DNA of 23,169 nt from Planctomycetaceae bacterium (lineage in GTDB: Bacteria > Planctomycetota > Planctomycetia > Pirellulales > Pirellulaceae): NCBI GenBank assembly GCA_003455945.1, contig DMPQ01000112.1, positions 1 through 23,169 on the forward strand, in the 5' to 3' direction. A model generated the notes under the pieces. That model was given only the letters and a program-made list of their open reading frames with translations. It made no database searches and was not told where the DNA came from. Shown in pieces: positions 8,046 through 15,888 of this stretch (positions are counted from its first letter, which is position 1; every line of letters begins with the position of its first letter). The position numbers were made by a program, and so were the translations under genes.

Positions 8046-9824
8046 TCAGCTCTTCGACTGACGAAGCACGGCGATCGCCAGTTCGGCCAGCTGCTTCGGA
8101 TCGACCGTGTTCGGTGCCTCGGTCATCAGGTCCATCGCGCGCTGCGTCTTGGGGAACGCGATGCAGTCGCGGATGTTGTCCAGGCCGCCGAAGAGCATCA
8201 CGACTCGGTCGATCCCCAGAGCGATACCGCCGTGCGGCGGTGCGCCGTAGCGAAGCGCATCGAGCAGGAACCCGAAGCGACGGACCGCTTCCTCCTCGTC
8301 GAGCCCCAACAGGCCGAAGACCTGCTGCTGGATCTTCGAGTCGTGGATCCGGATCGTCCCTCCCCCCGCCTCGTAGCCGTTGATCACCAGATCGTATGCC
8401 TTGGCGCGGCACCCCTTCGGATCGTCGGCAAGCTTGGCCAGATCCTGATCGCGCGGGGCGGTGAACGGATGGTGCATCGCCACCCAGCGCCCTTCTTCCG
8501 CATCCCAGTCGAACATCGGGAACTCGACGATCCACGACAGGTGCATCGAGTCGGGATCGTACAGCTTCAGCTCGGCCGCCAGACGTCGACGGAGGCCGTT
8601 CAGGGCGCGGCAGGTCACCTCCCACGCGTCGGCCACCAGCAGGATCAGATCCCCCGGCTTCGCCGAGAATCGCTCGGCGATCCTCGTCAGCATCGCCCCA
8701 TCGAAGTTTTTCGCGATCGGCGACGCGAGCGTCCCGTCCGCTTCGACCTTGAACCAGGCGAGCCCCTTCGCGCCGTGATCGTTGCGGACGAACTCGGTCA
8801 GTTCGTCGATCAGCTTCCGCGAATAACGCTCGGCCGCACCGATCGCGCAAAGCCCCCGGACGCAGCCCCCTTCGTCCGCCGTTCCACGGAAGACGCGAAA
8901 GTCGCAGGCGGCCGCCAGATCGGTGATGTCGACCAATTCCATGCCGTAACGCAGGTCCGGAGCGTCATGCCCGAAGCGGCGCATCGCCTCGTCGTAGGTC
9001 ATTCGCGGGAGCGGCGTCGTGATCTCGACCCCCTTGAGCTCCCGCATCAGCTTCGCCATGAGCCCGTCGATCATCCCCATGACGTCGTCCGAGTCGACGA
9101 ACGACATTTCGACGTCCAGCTGCGTGAACTCCGGCTGCCGATCGGCTCGAAGATCCTCGTCGCGGAAGCAGCGCGCCACCTGCACGTACCGATCGTAGCC
9201 GGCGACCATCATGATCTGCTTGTACAGCTGCGGAGACTGCGGCAGCGCGTAGAACGACCCGGGGTGAACGCGACTGGGGACCAGATAGTCCCGGGCCCCT
9301 TCCGGAGTGCTCCGTCCCAGAATCGGCGTCTCGACATCGATGAAGCGATGCTGCTCGAAGTAGTCGCGCATCCGCTTGATGATCGCACTGCGCAGCTCGA
9401 GCGTTCGCTGCATCTTCGGACGACGCAGATCCAGGTAGCGGTGCTTCAGTCGGAGGTCTTCTCCGGGGAGCTCCTTCTGACCGGGAAGGAACGGAGGGGT
9501 CGCCGACGGGTTGAGAATCGCCAGGCTCGTGACGTGCACCTCGATCTCGCCGGTCGCCAGTCGCGGATTCTCCTGGCCGGCCGGACGGGGATGGACCGTT
9601 CCGGTCGCTCGGATCACGAACTCGCGTCCCAATTCCTTGGCGACCGCCAAGTCGGCGGCGGACGAGTCGGGGGTGACGCAGACCTGAGTGACGCCGAAAC
9701 GATCCCGCAGGTCGATGAACATCCCCTTGCCGTGATCGCGAGTCGTGTCGACCCAGCCGCAGAGGGTCACCGTCTTGCCCGAATCGGTCGCTCGCAAATC
9801 GCCGCAGGTATGGGTCCGATACAC
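8046..9824 (-). CDS. aspS: Aspartate--tRNA ligase
   Basis: This class II aminoacyl-tRNA synthetase charges tRNA-Asp, and possibly tRNA-Asn if the organism lacks AsnRS. The 592 residues comprise the N-terminal OB-fold anticodon domain (GWVDTTRDHGKGMFIDLRDR, about 23-42), the class II core with motif 2 CFRDEDLR (219-226) and PEFTQLD, a bacterial-type GAD insertion at about 280-410, and motif 3 GIALGIDR with Arg540. I choose the GTG at 9824, not the ATG at 9857. The GTG gives the standard start MYRTHTCGDLR, and AGGAG stands exactly six nt before it. The gene has its own likely promoter and a strong terminator, so it is probably a single-gene unit. Confidence 0.96.
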   Translation of the reverse strand: MYRTHTCGDLRATDSGKTVTLCGWVDTTRDHGKGMFIDLRDRFGVTQVCVTPDSSAADLAVAKELGREFVIRATGTVHPRPAGQENPRLATGEIEVHVTSLAILNPSATPPFLPGQKELPGEDLRLKHRYLDLRRPKMQRTLELRSAIIKRMRDYFEQHRFIDVETPILGRSTPEGARDYLVPSRVHPGSFYALPQSPQLYKQIMMVAGYDRYVQVARCFRDEDLRADRQPEFTQLDVEMSFVDSDDVMGMIDGLMAKLMRELKGVEITTPLPRMTYDEAMRRFGHDAPDLRYGMELVDITDLAAACDFRVFRGTADEGGCVRGLCAIGAAERYSRKLIDELTEFVRNDHGAKGLAWFKVEADGTLASPIAKNFDGAMLTRIAERFSAKPGDLILLVADAWEVTCRALNGLRRRLAAELKLYDPDSMHLSWIVEFPMFDWDAEEGRWVAMHHPFTAPRDQDLAKLADDPKGCRAKAYDLVINGYEAGGGTIRIHDSKIQQQVFGLLGLDEEEAVRRFGFLLDALRYGAPPHGGIALGIDRVVMLFGGLDNIRDCIAFPKTQRAMDLMTEAPNTVDPKQLAELAIAVLRQSKS

Positions 9825-9901
9825 ATCCGTCTCCTGGTCGTTCCTCGCCCGACTCACGCCCCGACCGACCGATCGGCCTCCGCGACGCGAGCAGAGCGGG
9901 C

Positions 9902-9930
9902 ATTCTAGACGTCCCGCTCCGAGGCGCGAA
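9902..9930 (-). promoter_or_regulatory. Likely aspS promoter
   Basis: On the minus strand TAGAAT (9907-9902) is a good -10 box, with a weak TTCGCG -35 (9930-9925) at 17 nt spacing. It lies in the 126-bp gap between the mfnE-like gene and aspS, and would give a leader of about 70 nt. Confidence 0.5.
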
Positions 9931-9950
9931 GGTTCCGTGGTCAGCCGGCC

Positions 9951-10640
9951 TCAGGCGCCGGAATCGGCGGTCCGCCGGCTCGGCGGCTCGGGGGTCGAGC
10001 AAGGGAATTCGGCTCGGGCTTCCGAGGCGATCGTCGGCTCGCTGCGCAGATCGACCACCTCGACCGACAGCCCGTCGCCGAGCAGCGTCGCGAAGTGGCG
10101 ATCGACCAGCGTCGTGTCGTCGCCCGGGGACGCGAACGGTGCCGCCGCCGGTCGACTCTTGAACAGGACCAGCCGTCCGATCCGCCAACGCCTTGCCAGC
10201 CATGCCGCGATCGAATCGCTCGTGACGCTCCAGTCGCGCGGCAACGGGTCGACCGAACGGAGCAGTCCGGTCGCATCGACGACCTGCCAACCTTCCCCCT
10301 CCGGCCACACGCCTCGATCCAGTCGCCGCGCATCGATTCTCGGCAACTGGAGTCGCGAGGCGACCTCCGCAGCCGCCAAGGACATCAGATCGATCGCCCG
10401 CCAATGAGCCTCGGCGTCGGTCCAACCGCATCGCACCTGGTCAAGTCGCACGTCGTCGACACGCGGGCCTCCGCCGGCGAGCAACAGCCCCTCGGCGGCC
10501 GAGGCGTCGGTCTGCCATCGTTCGACTCGTTCCCGCAAGTCGCGCAGCTCGAACAGACTTCCGCCGAGTTTCGCGATCATCGGCACGCGCTTCGACAGAT
10601 CGGCCGCCGGACGTTCACCTCGCGGACTCGACGCACTCAT
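9951..10640 (-). CDS. mfnE: Amino-acid-kinase-fold protein, MfnE-like furan phosphate kinase
   Basis: In archaeal methanofuran synthesis MfnE phosphorylates (5-aminomethylfuran-3-yl)methyl phosphate to the diphosphate. The 229 residues show amino-acid-kinase features: AKLGGSLF (23-30), LLLAGGGPRVDDVR (52-65), and the nucleotide-site segment WSVTSDSIAAWLARRW (137-152). The C-terminal ~20 residues (CSTPEPPSRRTADSGA) are a low-complexity tail. The ATG at 10640 overlaps the stop of the preceding gene (ATGA), so translation is probably coupled; an internal Met21 is an alternative start nearer the conserved core. The assignment rests on the fold plus its place directly after MfnD- and MfnF-like genes. 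Such kinase-fold proteins also occur in the tetrahydromethanopterin gene clusters of methylotrophs. Substrate unproven. Confidence 0.75.
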   Translation of the reverse strand: MSASSPRGERPAADLSKRVPMIAKLGGSLFELRDLRERVERWQTDASAAEGLLLAGGGPRVDDVRLDQVRCGWTDAEAHWRAIDLMSLAAAEVASRLQLPRIDARRLDRGVWPEGEGWQVVDATGLLRSVDPLPRDWSVTSDSIAAWLARRWRIGRLVLFKSRPAAAPFASPGDDTTLVDRHFATLLGDGLSVEVVDLRSEPTIASEARAEFPCSTPEPPSRRTADSGA

Positions 10641-11722
10641 CCGTCGATTCCTCGGGCCGGAGATCCGAACGAGGCGCGAGCCAAGCGAGCGACGGCATGA
10701 GCCGGTGCCGCACGAGCGATCCCGGGATCGAACCGATCGGCGAGATCGAGGATCGCCGCATCGGGAACTCGCCGACTCGAAAGTTCGGCCGCGAAGCGAC
10801 TCCCCTCCCCTGCCGTCATGACGATCGACGGCCTGCCGATTCGATCGATCGCCCGCCGGATCGCGCGGTCGATCAGCGTTCGTTGGCGACGGGCGATCTG
10901 CGAAGCCAACTCGCGAGCCTCGACGAGCGTCACGCCGTTGCGATCCTCGCCGAGCATCCTTACCAGACGATCCCACGCATGTTCGCGAAGGGCCGGGCGA
11001 CCGTCCGCCGTCTCGTGATCGCTCGGGTCCTCGTCGATCGCTTCGAGCAGCAGATGGGCATCCAGAGTCGTCGCGAACCGCTCGGCCGCGACCGGAATCC
11101 GCTCTCCTCGCAACGTCAACGAACGGACGATCGCCGCGATCGGCGTTCGGCGCATGCCGATATAGACGAGTTCGCCCGTCGCCAATCGTTCGCGATCGGT
11201 CGCACCATGAGCGATCGAGCCGGTCGCGTCGAACGGAATCAGGTCGGTGGTGGTCGAGCCGACATCGATCAGCAATCCGATCCGCGGCGATCGGTCGTCG
11301 TTCGCCGCGCCGAACAGTTCGTTCGCCAACCAGGTCGCCGTCGCGTGCCAGTTCGCCGCTGCGATCCGCTCCCAAGCGACGATCGCCTGATCGGCCGCCC
11401 GAAAACGCCGATCGGTCCCCCAGTAACGAGTCGGTCGCCCCTGTCCGATCCGTTCGACCGCAGCGACGATCCGCGCCACCCCTTCGGCGCGTGTCCGAAA
11501 GCAATCGGCCAGCTCGCCGGTCATCGTGATCGCCAGACCGAGCTTCCCTGTCGGATCGATCGAGCCGATCGCTTCGGCCAAGCGAGGTGCGAGCCCGTCG
11601 GGATCGACCCATAGCGCGAACGGAAAGGAAAACGACTCGCCGCCGTCGGTCGCGAGCTTGCAGTTCGCTCCGCCGATATCGAGGCCGAGCCAACCGGCTG
11701 TCGAGAGATCGCGTCCCTTCAC
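10637..11722 (-). CDS. mfnF: Hydantoinase/oxoprolinase-like protein of the H4MPT-linked C1 pathway, MfnF-like
   Basis: MfnF in archaea joins the furan diphosphate to tyramine-glutamate, forming the arylamine core of methanofuran. Homologues were long annotated as probable H4MPT-linked C1 transfer pathway proteins. The 361 residues have the ASKHA-type ATPase signature LGLDIGGANCK (12-22), the family motif AITMTGELADCF (64-75), NWHATA (124-130), a second nucleotide-binding motif DVGSTTTDLIP (153-163) and ELVYIGMRRTP (184-194). The start is GTG at 11722 with AGGAGG four nt before it, overlapping the stop of the ATP-grasp gene (GTGA). The 3' end overlaps the kinase gene by four nt. The motifs are convincing for the family; the exact product in bacteria may contain tyrosine rather than tyramine, as in methylofuran. 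Confidence 0.82.
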   Translation of the reverse strand: MKGRDLSTAGWLGLDIGGANCKLATDGGESFSFPFALWVDPDGLAPRLAEAIGSIDPTGKLGLAITMTGELADCFRTRAEGVARIVAAVERIGQGRPTRYWGTDRRFRAADQAIVAWERIAAANWHATATWLANELFGAANDDRSPRIGLLIDVGSTTTDLIPFDATGSIAHGATDRERLATGELVYIGMRRTPIAAIVRSLTLRGERIPVAAERFATTLDAHLLLEAIDEDPSDHETADGRPALREHAWDRLVRMLGEDRNGVTLVEARELASQIARRQRTLIDRAIRRAIDRIGRPSIVMTAGEGSRFAAELSSRRVPDAAILDLADRFDPGIARAAPAHAVARLARASFGSPARGIDG

Positions 11723-12867
11723 GTTGCCTCCTCGGTCGATCGGCCGTTCGTCGTCGCCGACGGCCCGTCGTGCGAAACGTCGAACATCAGCGGAGTCGGA
11801 TCGACGATCAGCTCCCGTCGACGGCGATCGATCGGTTGCGGTTCGACGTCGTACGAGTCGCCGGCGAGCAGCGCGTCGCCCAGGTACGGTCCGATCCGTT
11901 GCGACAAGCCGATCCAACTCGACACCAGCCGCGGATTCACTTCCAGCACGACATCCTCCTGCTCCTCGTTCCCCAGGATCAGGTCGATGCCGAACGAGGC
12001 GCCGGACTTCGGCATCGCCGTCACGACTCGCCGCGCCAGTCGCATTGCCCGCTGCGCCGGCGCGGCCGCCAGCGGATAGCTTCCTCCCAGGTACGAGCCC
12101 CCTTCACCCTGGCGCTGCGCGATCGGCGGCAGGATCCGATAGCCTCCCGGGCCGACGAGTACGAAGATCCCGACGCTCGTTCCCTCATGCTCCTGCTCGA
12201 CGTGCCATCGTTCGCGCGGCCAGACGAGCGGATGCGGAACGCCGTCGATGCCGCCGGTCGAGCCCCAGTCTCCGGAACGCCAGCGGACCATGTCGACTCC
12301 GCCGCAGCCGAAGCGATCCTTGATGACGCAGCGCAGCGGTCGCGCGAGATCGGATCGAGTTTCGCTCGCGAGGGACTCCGCCGACTGCTCGCCGCGAATC
12401 TCGCGAGGGACCGGAACCCCTGCCTCGGCCAGACGGCGAGTCGTCGCGGTCTTGTCCGAGGCGAGTCGAACGAACTCGGCGCACGGCGACAAGAGGCGCG
12501 CGCCGCTCTTTTCGGCTCGTTCGGTCCATCGAGCCAGACGGCCGTCCGTCTCCGGCGCGATGATCAGCAACCCGCCTCGTTCTCGCTTCACCGGCGACCG
12601 CTCGGACGGCTCATCGGCCGCTCCGTCGAACCAGCGTTCGAGCGCTGCGACCGAGTCGATCCGGTCGATGGCGACATCGTCAGGAGGTGTGCCGGCCTGA
12701 GGATCCCATGCGATCCTCAGACGGCGCCGCAGTTCGGGAGAACACGATCGGACCAGCGCGCCGATCATCGCGCGCCCTTCGCGACGCAAGGCGATCGGAA
12801 ACGCCTCGTCGGTCGCTTCCGCGAATCGACCGCCTCCGACCGTGTACTCCCAGATCCGGATCGCCAT
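11719..12867 (-). CDS. mfnD: ATP-grasp ligase, MfnD-like (tyramine/tyrosine-glutamate ligase)
   Basis: MfnD couples L-glutamate to tyramine with ATP in methanofuran synthesis. The 382 residues have an ATP-grasp layout: SDKTATTRRLAEAGVPVP (137-154), the ATP-binding strand CVIKDRFGCGG (180-190), WHVEQEHEGTSVGIF (221-235), a metal-binding strand SFGIDLIL (291-298), and the catalytic LEVNPRLVSSWIGL (308-321). That last motif, with NPR and the SSWIGL continuation, fits MfnD-type enzymes of archaeal and methylotroph C1 clusters. The ATG at 12867 lies 10 nt after the metallo-hydrolase stop and is followed at once by IRIWEYTVGGG, a typical beginning; an in-frame ATG at 12918 would overlap the neighbour. 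It is the first of three genes joined by 4-nt overlaps. Substrate by analogy only. Confidence 0.8.
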   Translation of the reverse strand: MAIRIWEYTVGGGRFAEATDEAFPIALRREGRAMIGALVRSCSPELRRRLRIAWDPQAGTPPDDVAIDRIDSVAALERWFDGAADEPSERSPVKRERGGLLIIAPETDGRLARWTERAEKSGARLLSPCAEFVRLASDKTATTRRLAEAGVPVPREIRGEQSAESLASETRSDLARPLRCVIKDRFGCGGVDMVRWRSGDWGSTGGIDGVPHPLVWPRERWHVEQEHEGTSVGIFVLVGPGGYRILPPIAQRQGEGGSYLGGSYPLAAAPAQRAMRLARRVVTAMPKSGASFGIDLILGNEEQEDVVLEVNPRLVSSWIGLSQRIGPYLGDALLAGDSYDVEPQPIDRRRRELIVDPTPLMFDVSHDGPSATTNGRSTEEAT

Positions 12868-12877
12868 CGTCCGACCG

Positions 12878-13747
12878 TCAGTTGAGACGGTCTCCGCGAG
12901 GGCGGATCGAAACGGCATCGAATCGCTGTCCCGCCTTCAGCACGGCAAAGGGCTGGTCGAGCTTCAGACAGGCGCGAACGAACTCGTCGGGAGTCGTCGA
13001 GTTGAAGGTGAACATCTCGTAGTGACACGGGATCGCGAGCCGCGCGTCGATGCGCCGTGCGAACGCTGCCGCTTCGTCTCCCCAGAAATTCCCCGAGACC
13101 TGACGAGCGGGGGCCGCACCGTTGATCGGAAGCAAGGCGATGTCGATGCCGAATCCGTCGAGTTGCTCGGCCAGCCCCGGAAAGTCGACCGTGTCCCCCG
13201 CGTGATAGATCGACCAGGGGCCGCAGCGGACGACCAATCCGAGAAAGAGATGACGGCCGTCGCGATCGGTTTCGGGGAGTTCGTGCGCCGACCAGACGGC
13301 GTGGATCCTGAAGTTGCCGATCGAGATCGAACGCCCGGCATCGATCGGATCGAGCCGCTCGGGAGGGACTTCGCAGCGAGCGGCAGCCAGTCCGGAGTGC
13401 GCTTCCGGCACGACCACCCGGACCCGCGGTGACGCGGCGATCAGCGGACGGAGCGTGTCGCCGTCGAGATGGTCGGTGTGATGATGACTGGCCGTGACGA
13501 CATCGATGAAGTCGAGTCGCTCGGGGGCGATCGGCCGCGCGGTCATCCTCAGATGCGGGCGCTCCGAGCCGGCGTACTTGCGGGTCAGCGAATCGGAGAG
13601 ATACGGATCGAACAGCAGATGCTCGCCGGAATGCTGAATCAGAAAGCCGCTCTGGCCGAGCCACCAGAGACGGAGTCCGTCGTCGGGGCGATCGGCCGCG
13701 CGAATGTCGGTCAACAGGTCGTCGTCCTTCAGGACCGGTTCGATCAT
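12878..13747 (-). CDS. Metallo-beta-lactamase-fold hydrolase (UlaG/NAPE-PLD-like)
   Basis: The 289 residues show a complete metal site: the HxHxDH motif in TASHHHTDHLD (His88, His90, Asp92, His93), His155 (WSAHELPE), Asp185 in YHAGDT, and His242 in IPCHYEMF. The beginning GLRLWWLGQSGFLIQHSGEHLLFDPYLSD (24-52) is typical of the UlaG/L-ascorbate-6-phosphate lactonase and NAPE-PLD-like branch, which act on varied lactones and phosphodiesters. The substrate cannot be read from sequence. The ATG at 13747 follows GGAGA. It lies 10 nt upstream of the MfnD-like gene, so it is probably the first gene of that operon; whether it takes part in cofactor synthesis is unknown. Confidence 0.9.
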   Translation of the reverse strand: MIEPVLKDDDLLTDIRAADRPDDGLRLWWLGQSGFLIQHSGEHLLFDPYLSDSLTRKYAGSERPHLRMTARPIAPERLDFIDVVTASHHHTDHLDGDTLRPLIAASPRVRVVVPEAHSGLAAARCEVPPERLDPIDAGRSISIGNFRIHAVWSAHELPETDRDGRHLFLGLVVRCGPWSIYHAGDTVDFPGLAEQLDGFGIDIALLPINGAAPARQVSGNFWGDEAAAFARRIDARLAIPCHYEMFTFNSTTPDEFVRACLKLDQPFAVLKAGQRFDAVSIRPRGDRLN

Positions 13748-13911
13748 CGTCGGTCTCCGTGCGCTCGAATCGCGAGGGGAGCTGTCACCCGCGAAACGTC
13801 CTCTCGCTTCTCGAATCCGTGCGGTCGTCGGCTCGAGACGATTTCGCGATCCCGTTCTTCGGACACCGACCGTTCGATCCCGCTCCGTCGAATCGGCCTT
13901 TTCGGCAACCG

Positions 13912-14964
13912 TCAGGCGACGCCGATCTCGTTCCGGACCTTCGCGACACCGGCGACCAGCTGGCGGAGCTTGGCGGTCGAAGCCCACCGCGCGGTCTGAC
14001 TGAGTCCGCAGTCGGGGGCGAACGCGAGTCGTTCGGCCGGGGCGAACTTCAGGCAGCGGCGCACCGCATGGGCGATCTCGTCGACCGTCTCGAGGTGGTA
14101 GCTCTTGACGTCGACGATTCCGACCGCGACGTCATGCGTTTCGGCGAGCGAACCGATCAGATCGAGTTCCGCGTACTCGCGACTCGCCATCTCGAGATGG
14201 ATCTCGTCGACCGGCAGCTTCGCGAAGGCGGGGAACATCGGCGCGTAACGCCGGGGGCCGACCGCTCGCGCCTTGTAGTTGCCGAAGCAGAGATGCGTCG
14301 ACAATCGGCAGCGACCGACGATCGGTGCGACGGTCCGCGAGAACAGATCGACCAGTCGCTCCGGATCGACCCGATGGGCGTAGCAGCTCATCGACGGCTC
14401 GTCGACCGTCAGTTCGGTGCAACCGGCGTCGACCAGCGCCGTCAGTTCTCGCGAAACGATGTCGCGCAGCGCTTCGGCGAGGGCCCAGCGATCGGGATAG
14501 GCATCGTTCGGCACCAGACGACCGCTCAGCGTGTAAGGCCCGGGAACGCTTGCCTTGAGTACCGCACCGCCGCCGGGCTGCAGTACCCGCGCGACCTCGA
14601 CCAGACGTCGATACTCGGCGACCGCCCCCAGGCCGCTCGGCGCCTCGATCGCCCCGACGACCGCATGCTTGCCTCGCTGATCGTGAGCCGGCGGGCCGAA
14701 GCGGCGCGGCGGCGCCCCCTCGAGCGCCAGGCCGGTCAGATGACCGTAGAACGACAGGTTGAAGTCGAGGCGAGTCTGTTCGCCGTCCGAGATGACGTCC
14801 AGTCCGGCGGCGAGCTGATCGTGAACGGCGGCGATCACCGCGTCGCGCTGCAGTTCGGCCAGATCGTCCGGGCCGAACCGCTCGAGATGCGCCGAGGAGA
14901 ACTCGAGCCAGCCGGGAAACGGCAGACTGCCGATGACGGTCGTCCGCAGAGGGCGAGGTTGCAT
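13912..14964 (-). CDS. Cobalamin-independent methionine synthase, core-MetE type
   Basis: The enzyme transfers a methyl group to homocysteine. It has only the catalytic barrel (350 residues), not the ~750-residue two-domain MetE of enterobacteria. Zinc ligands are all present: His224 and Cys226 (STHLCFGN), Glu258 (IHLEMAS) and Cys319 (FAPDCGL). Other family motifs are TTVIGSLPFP near the start, DVISDGEQTR (56-65), SVPGPYTLS (139-147), and TVDEPSMS (186-193). Short MetE forms include archaeal enzymes thought to take the methyl group from a corrinoid or pterin carrier rather than polyglutamyl methyl-THF. The ATG at 14964 follows GGAG by 11 nt and lies 7 nt after the SIS gene stop. The methyl donor here is unknown. 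Confidence 0.87.
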   Translation of the reverse strand: MQPRPLRTTVIGSLPFPGWLEFSSAHLERFGPDDLAELQRDAVIAAVHDQLAAGLDVISDGEQTRLDFNLSFYGHLTGLALEGAPPRRFGPPAHDQRGKHAVVGAIEAPSGLGAVAEYRRLVEVARVLQPGGGAVLKASVPGPYTLSGRLVPNDAYPDRWALAEALRDIVSRELTALVDAGCTELTVDEPSMSCYAHRVDPERLVDLFSRTVAPIVGRCRLSTHLCFGNYKARAVGPRRYAPMFPAFAKLPVDEIHLEMASREYAELDLIGSLAETHDVAVGIVDVKSYHLETVDEIAHAVRRCLKFAPAERLAFAPDCGLSQTARWASTAKLRQLVAGVAKVRNEIGVA

Positions 14965-14971
14965 GGCGCGG

Positions 14972-15775
14972 TCACTCCGATTCCGGGTGCTGAAACAGAC
15001 GAGCCAAGCGGCGCGCGTGTTCGTCATAGGCGCTCTCGAACATCGCCGCCGATCGCGCGGCTCCGACCACGTTGGCGGCGGCGAGCACGCGAGGGGGCTG
15101 CCTTCCTTCGACCAGTCGTCGAGCCAAGTCCGCCTTGATCGCGTTGACGAGCAGGCACGAACCGATCGTCGAACCGGGGGCGACCTTCGCGTCGAGCCCT
15201 TCGATCGAGACCATCGCATCCCCTTCCGGGGCGCCGGTATCGAGAACCAGATCGGCTACGTCGGTCAGCTTCAGGCCGTCGGCTCGCTTCGCCGGGCACG
15301 AGGCGGCATGGTCCAGCGACACGATCGCGACGACGCGGATGCCGCGCCGGCGGAACTCCTCGGCCATCTCGATCGCGACCAGACTGCCGGCGCTCGACGA
15401 GACGATCAGCGCCGAGTCGATCGGATCGAGCACGAAGTTGCGCAGGATACGCGCCGCGAAACCGGGGACGTTCTCGAGAAACATCGCCTGCCGTTGGCCG
15501 TTGCAGCCGACGACCGGATGATGAAACGTCATCGAGAGTTCGACGATCGGATTGAAGCCGGGGAACGAACCGTAACGAGGCCAGAGTTCCTCGATCGGCA
15601 TTCGACTGTGGCCGGCGCCGAACGCGTGGACGACTCGTCCGGCGAGGATCGACCGCGCGAACCATTCCGCCGCCTGTGCGATTTCCTTTTCCTGGGCTTC
15701 GACTCTTGCGAACAGTCGCTGACTCGCCTCGAACCACTGTCGTATGGGATTCGAATCCGAAGGAGCGGCGGTCAT
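14972..15775 (-). CDS. SIS-domain phosphosugar-binding protein
   Basis: The 267 residues form a sugar-isomerase (SIS) domain protein of the UPF0309/YfhH-like type, probably a cytosolic phosphosugar isomerase or phosphosugar-binding protein. Visible signatures are VVHAFGAGHSRMPIEELWPR (48-67), where the GAGHS loop binds the sugar phosphate, the second loop SALIVSSSAGSLVAIEMAEE, and the C-terminal helical AAANVVGAARSAAMFESAYDEHARRLA. The ATG at 15775 has only a weak ribosome-binding site, and a slightly longer protein cannot be excluded. It ends 7 nt before the methionine synthase start, so the pair is probably cotranscribed; the functional link is not obvious. The substrate is unknown. Confidence 0.88.
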   Translation of the reverse strand: MTAAPSDSNPIRQWFEASQRLFARVEAQEKEIAQAAEWFARSILAGRVVHAFGAGHSRMPIEELWPRYGSFPGFNPIVELSMTFHHPVVGCNGQRQAMFLENVPGFAARILRNFVLDPIDSALIVSSSAGSLVAIEMAEEFRRRGIRVVAIVSLDHAASCPAKRADGLKLTDVADLVLDTGAPEGDAMVSIEGLDAKVAPGSTIGSCLLVNAIKADLARRLVEGRQPPRVLAAANVVGAARSAAMFESAYDEHARRLARLFQHPESE

Positions 15776-15888
15776 GGCGGCATCCGATTCGAGTGAACGA
15801 ATTTCGAGGGGAACGAATCGCGGCGCAGCGACCGGCTCGCTGCGACCGGCATCGACCGACGTCGGTCGACCTCGCGCGTGCGGCGAGG

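Noticed and set aside
9825..9857. Longer AspRS starting at the ATG at 9857
   Set aside because: The GTG at 9824 has AGGAG six nt upstream and gives the standard family start MYRTHTCG.
8022..9908. Long plus-strand open frame opposite aspS
   Set aside because: Antisense shadow of aspS; the opposite strand has complete class II synthetase motifs.
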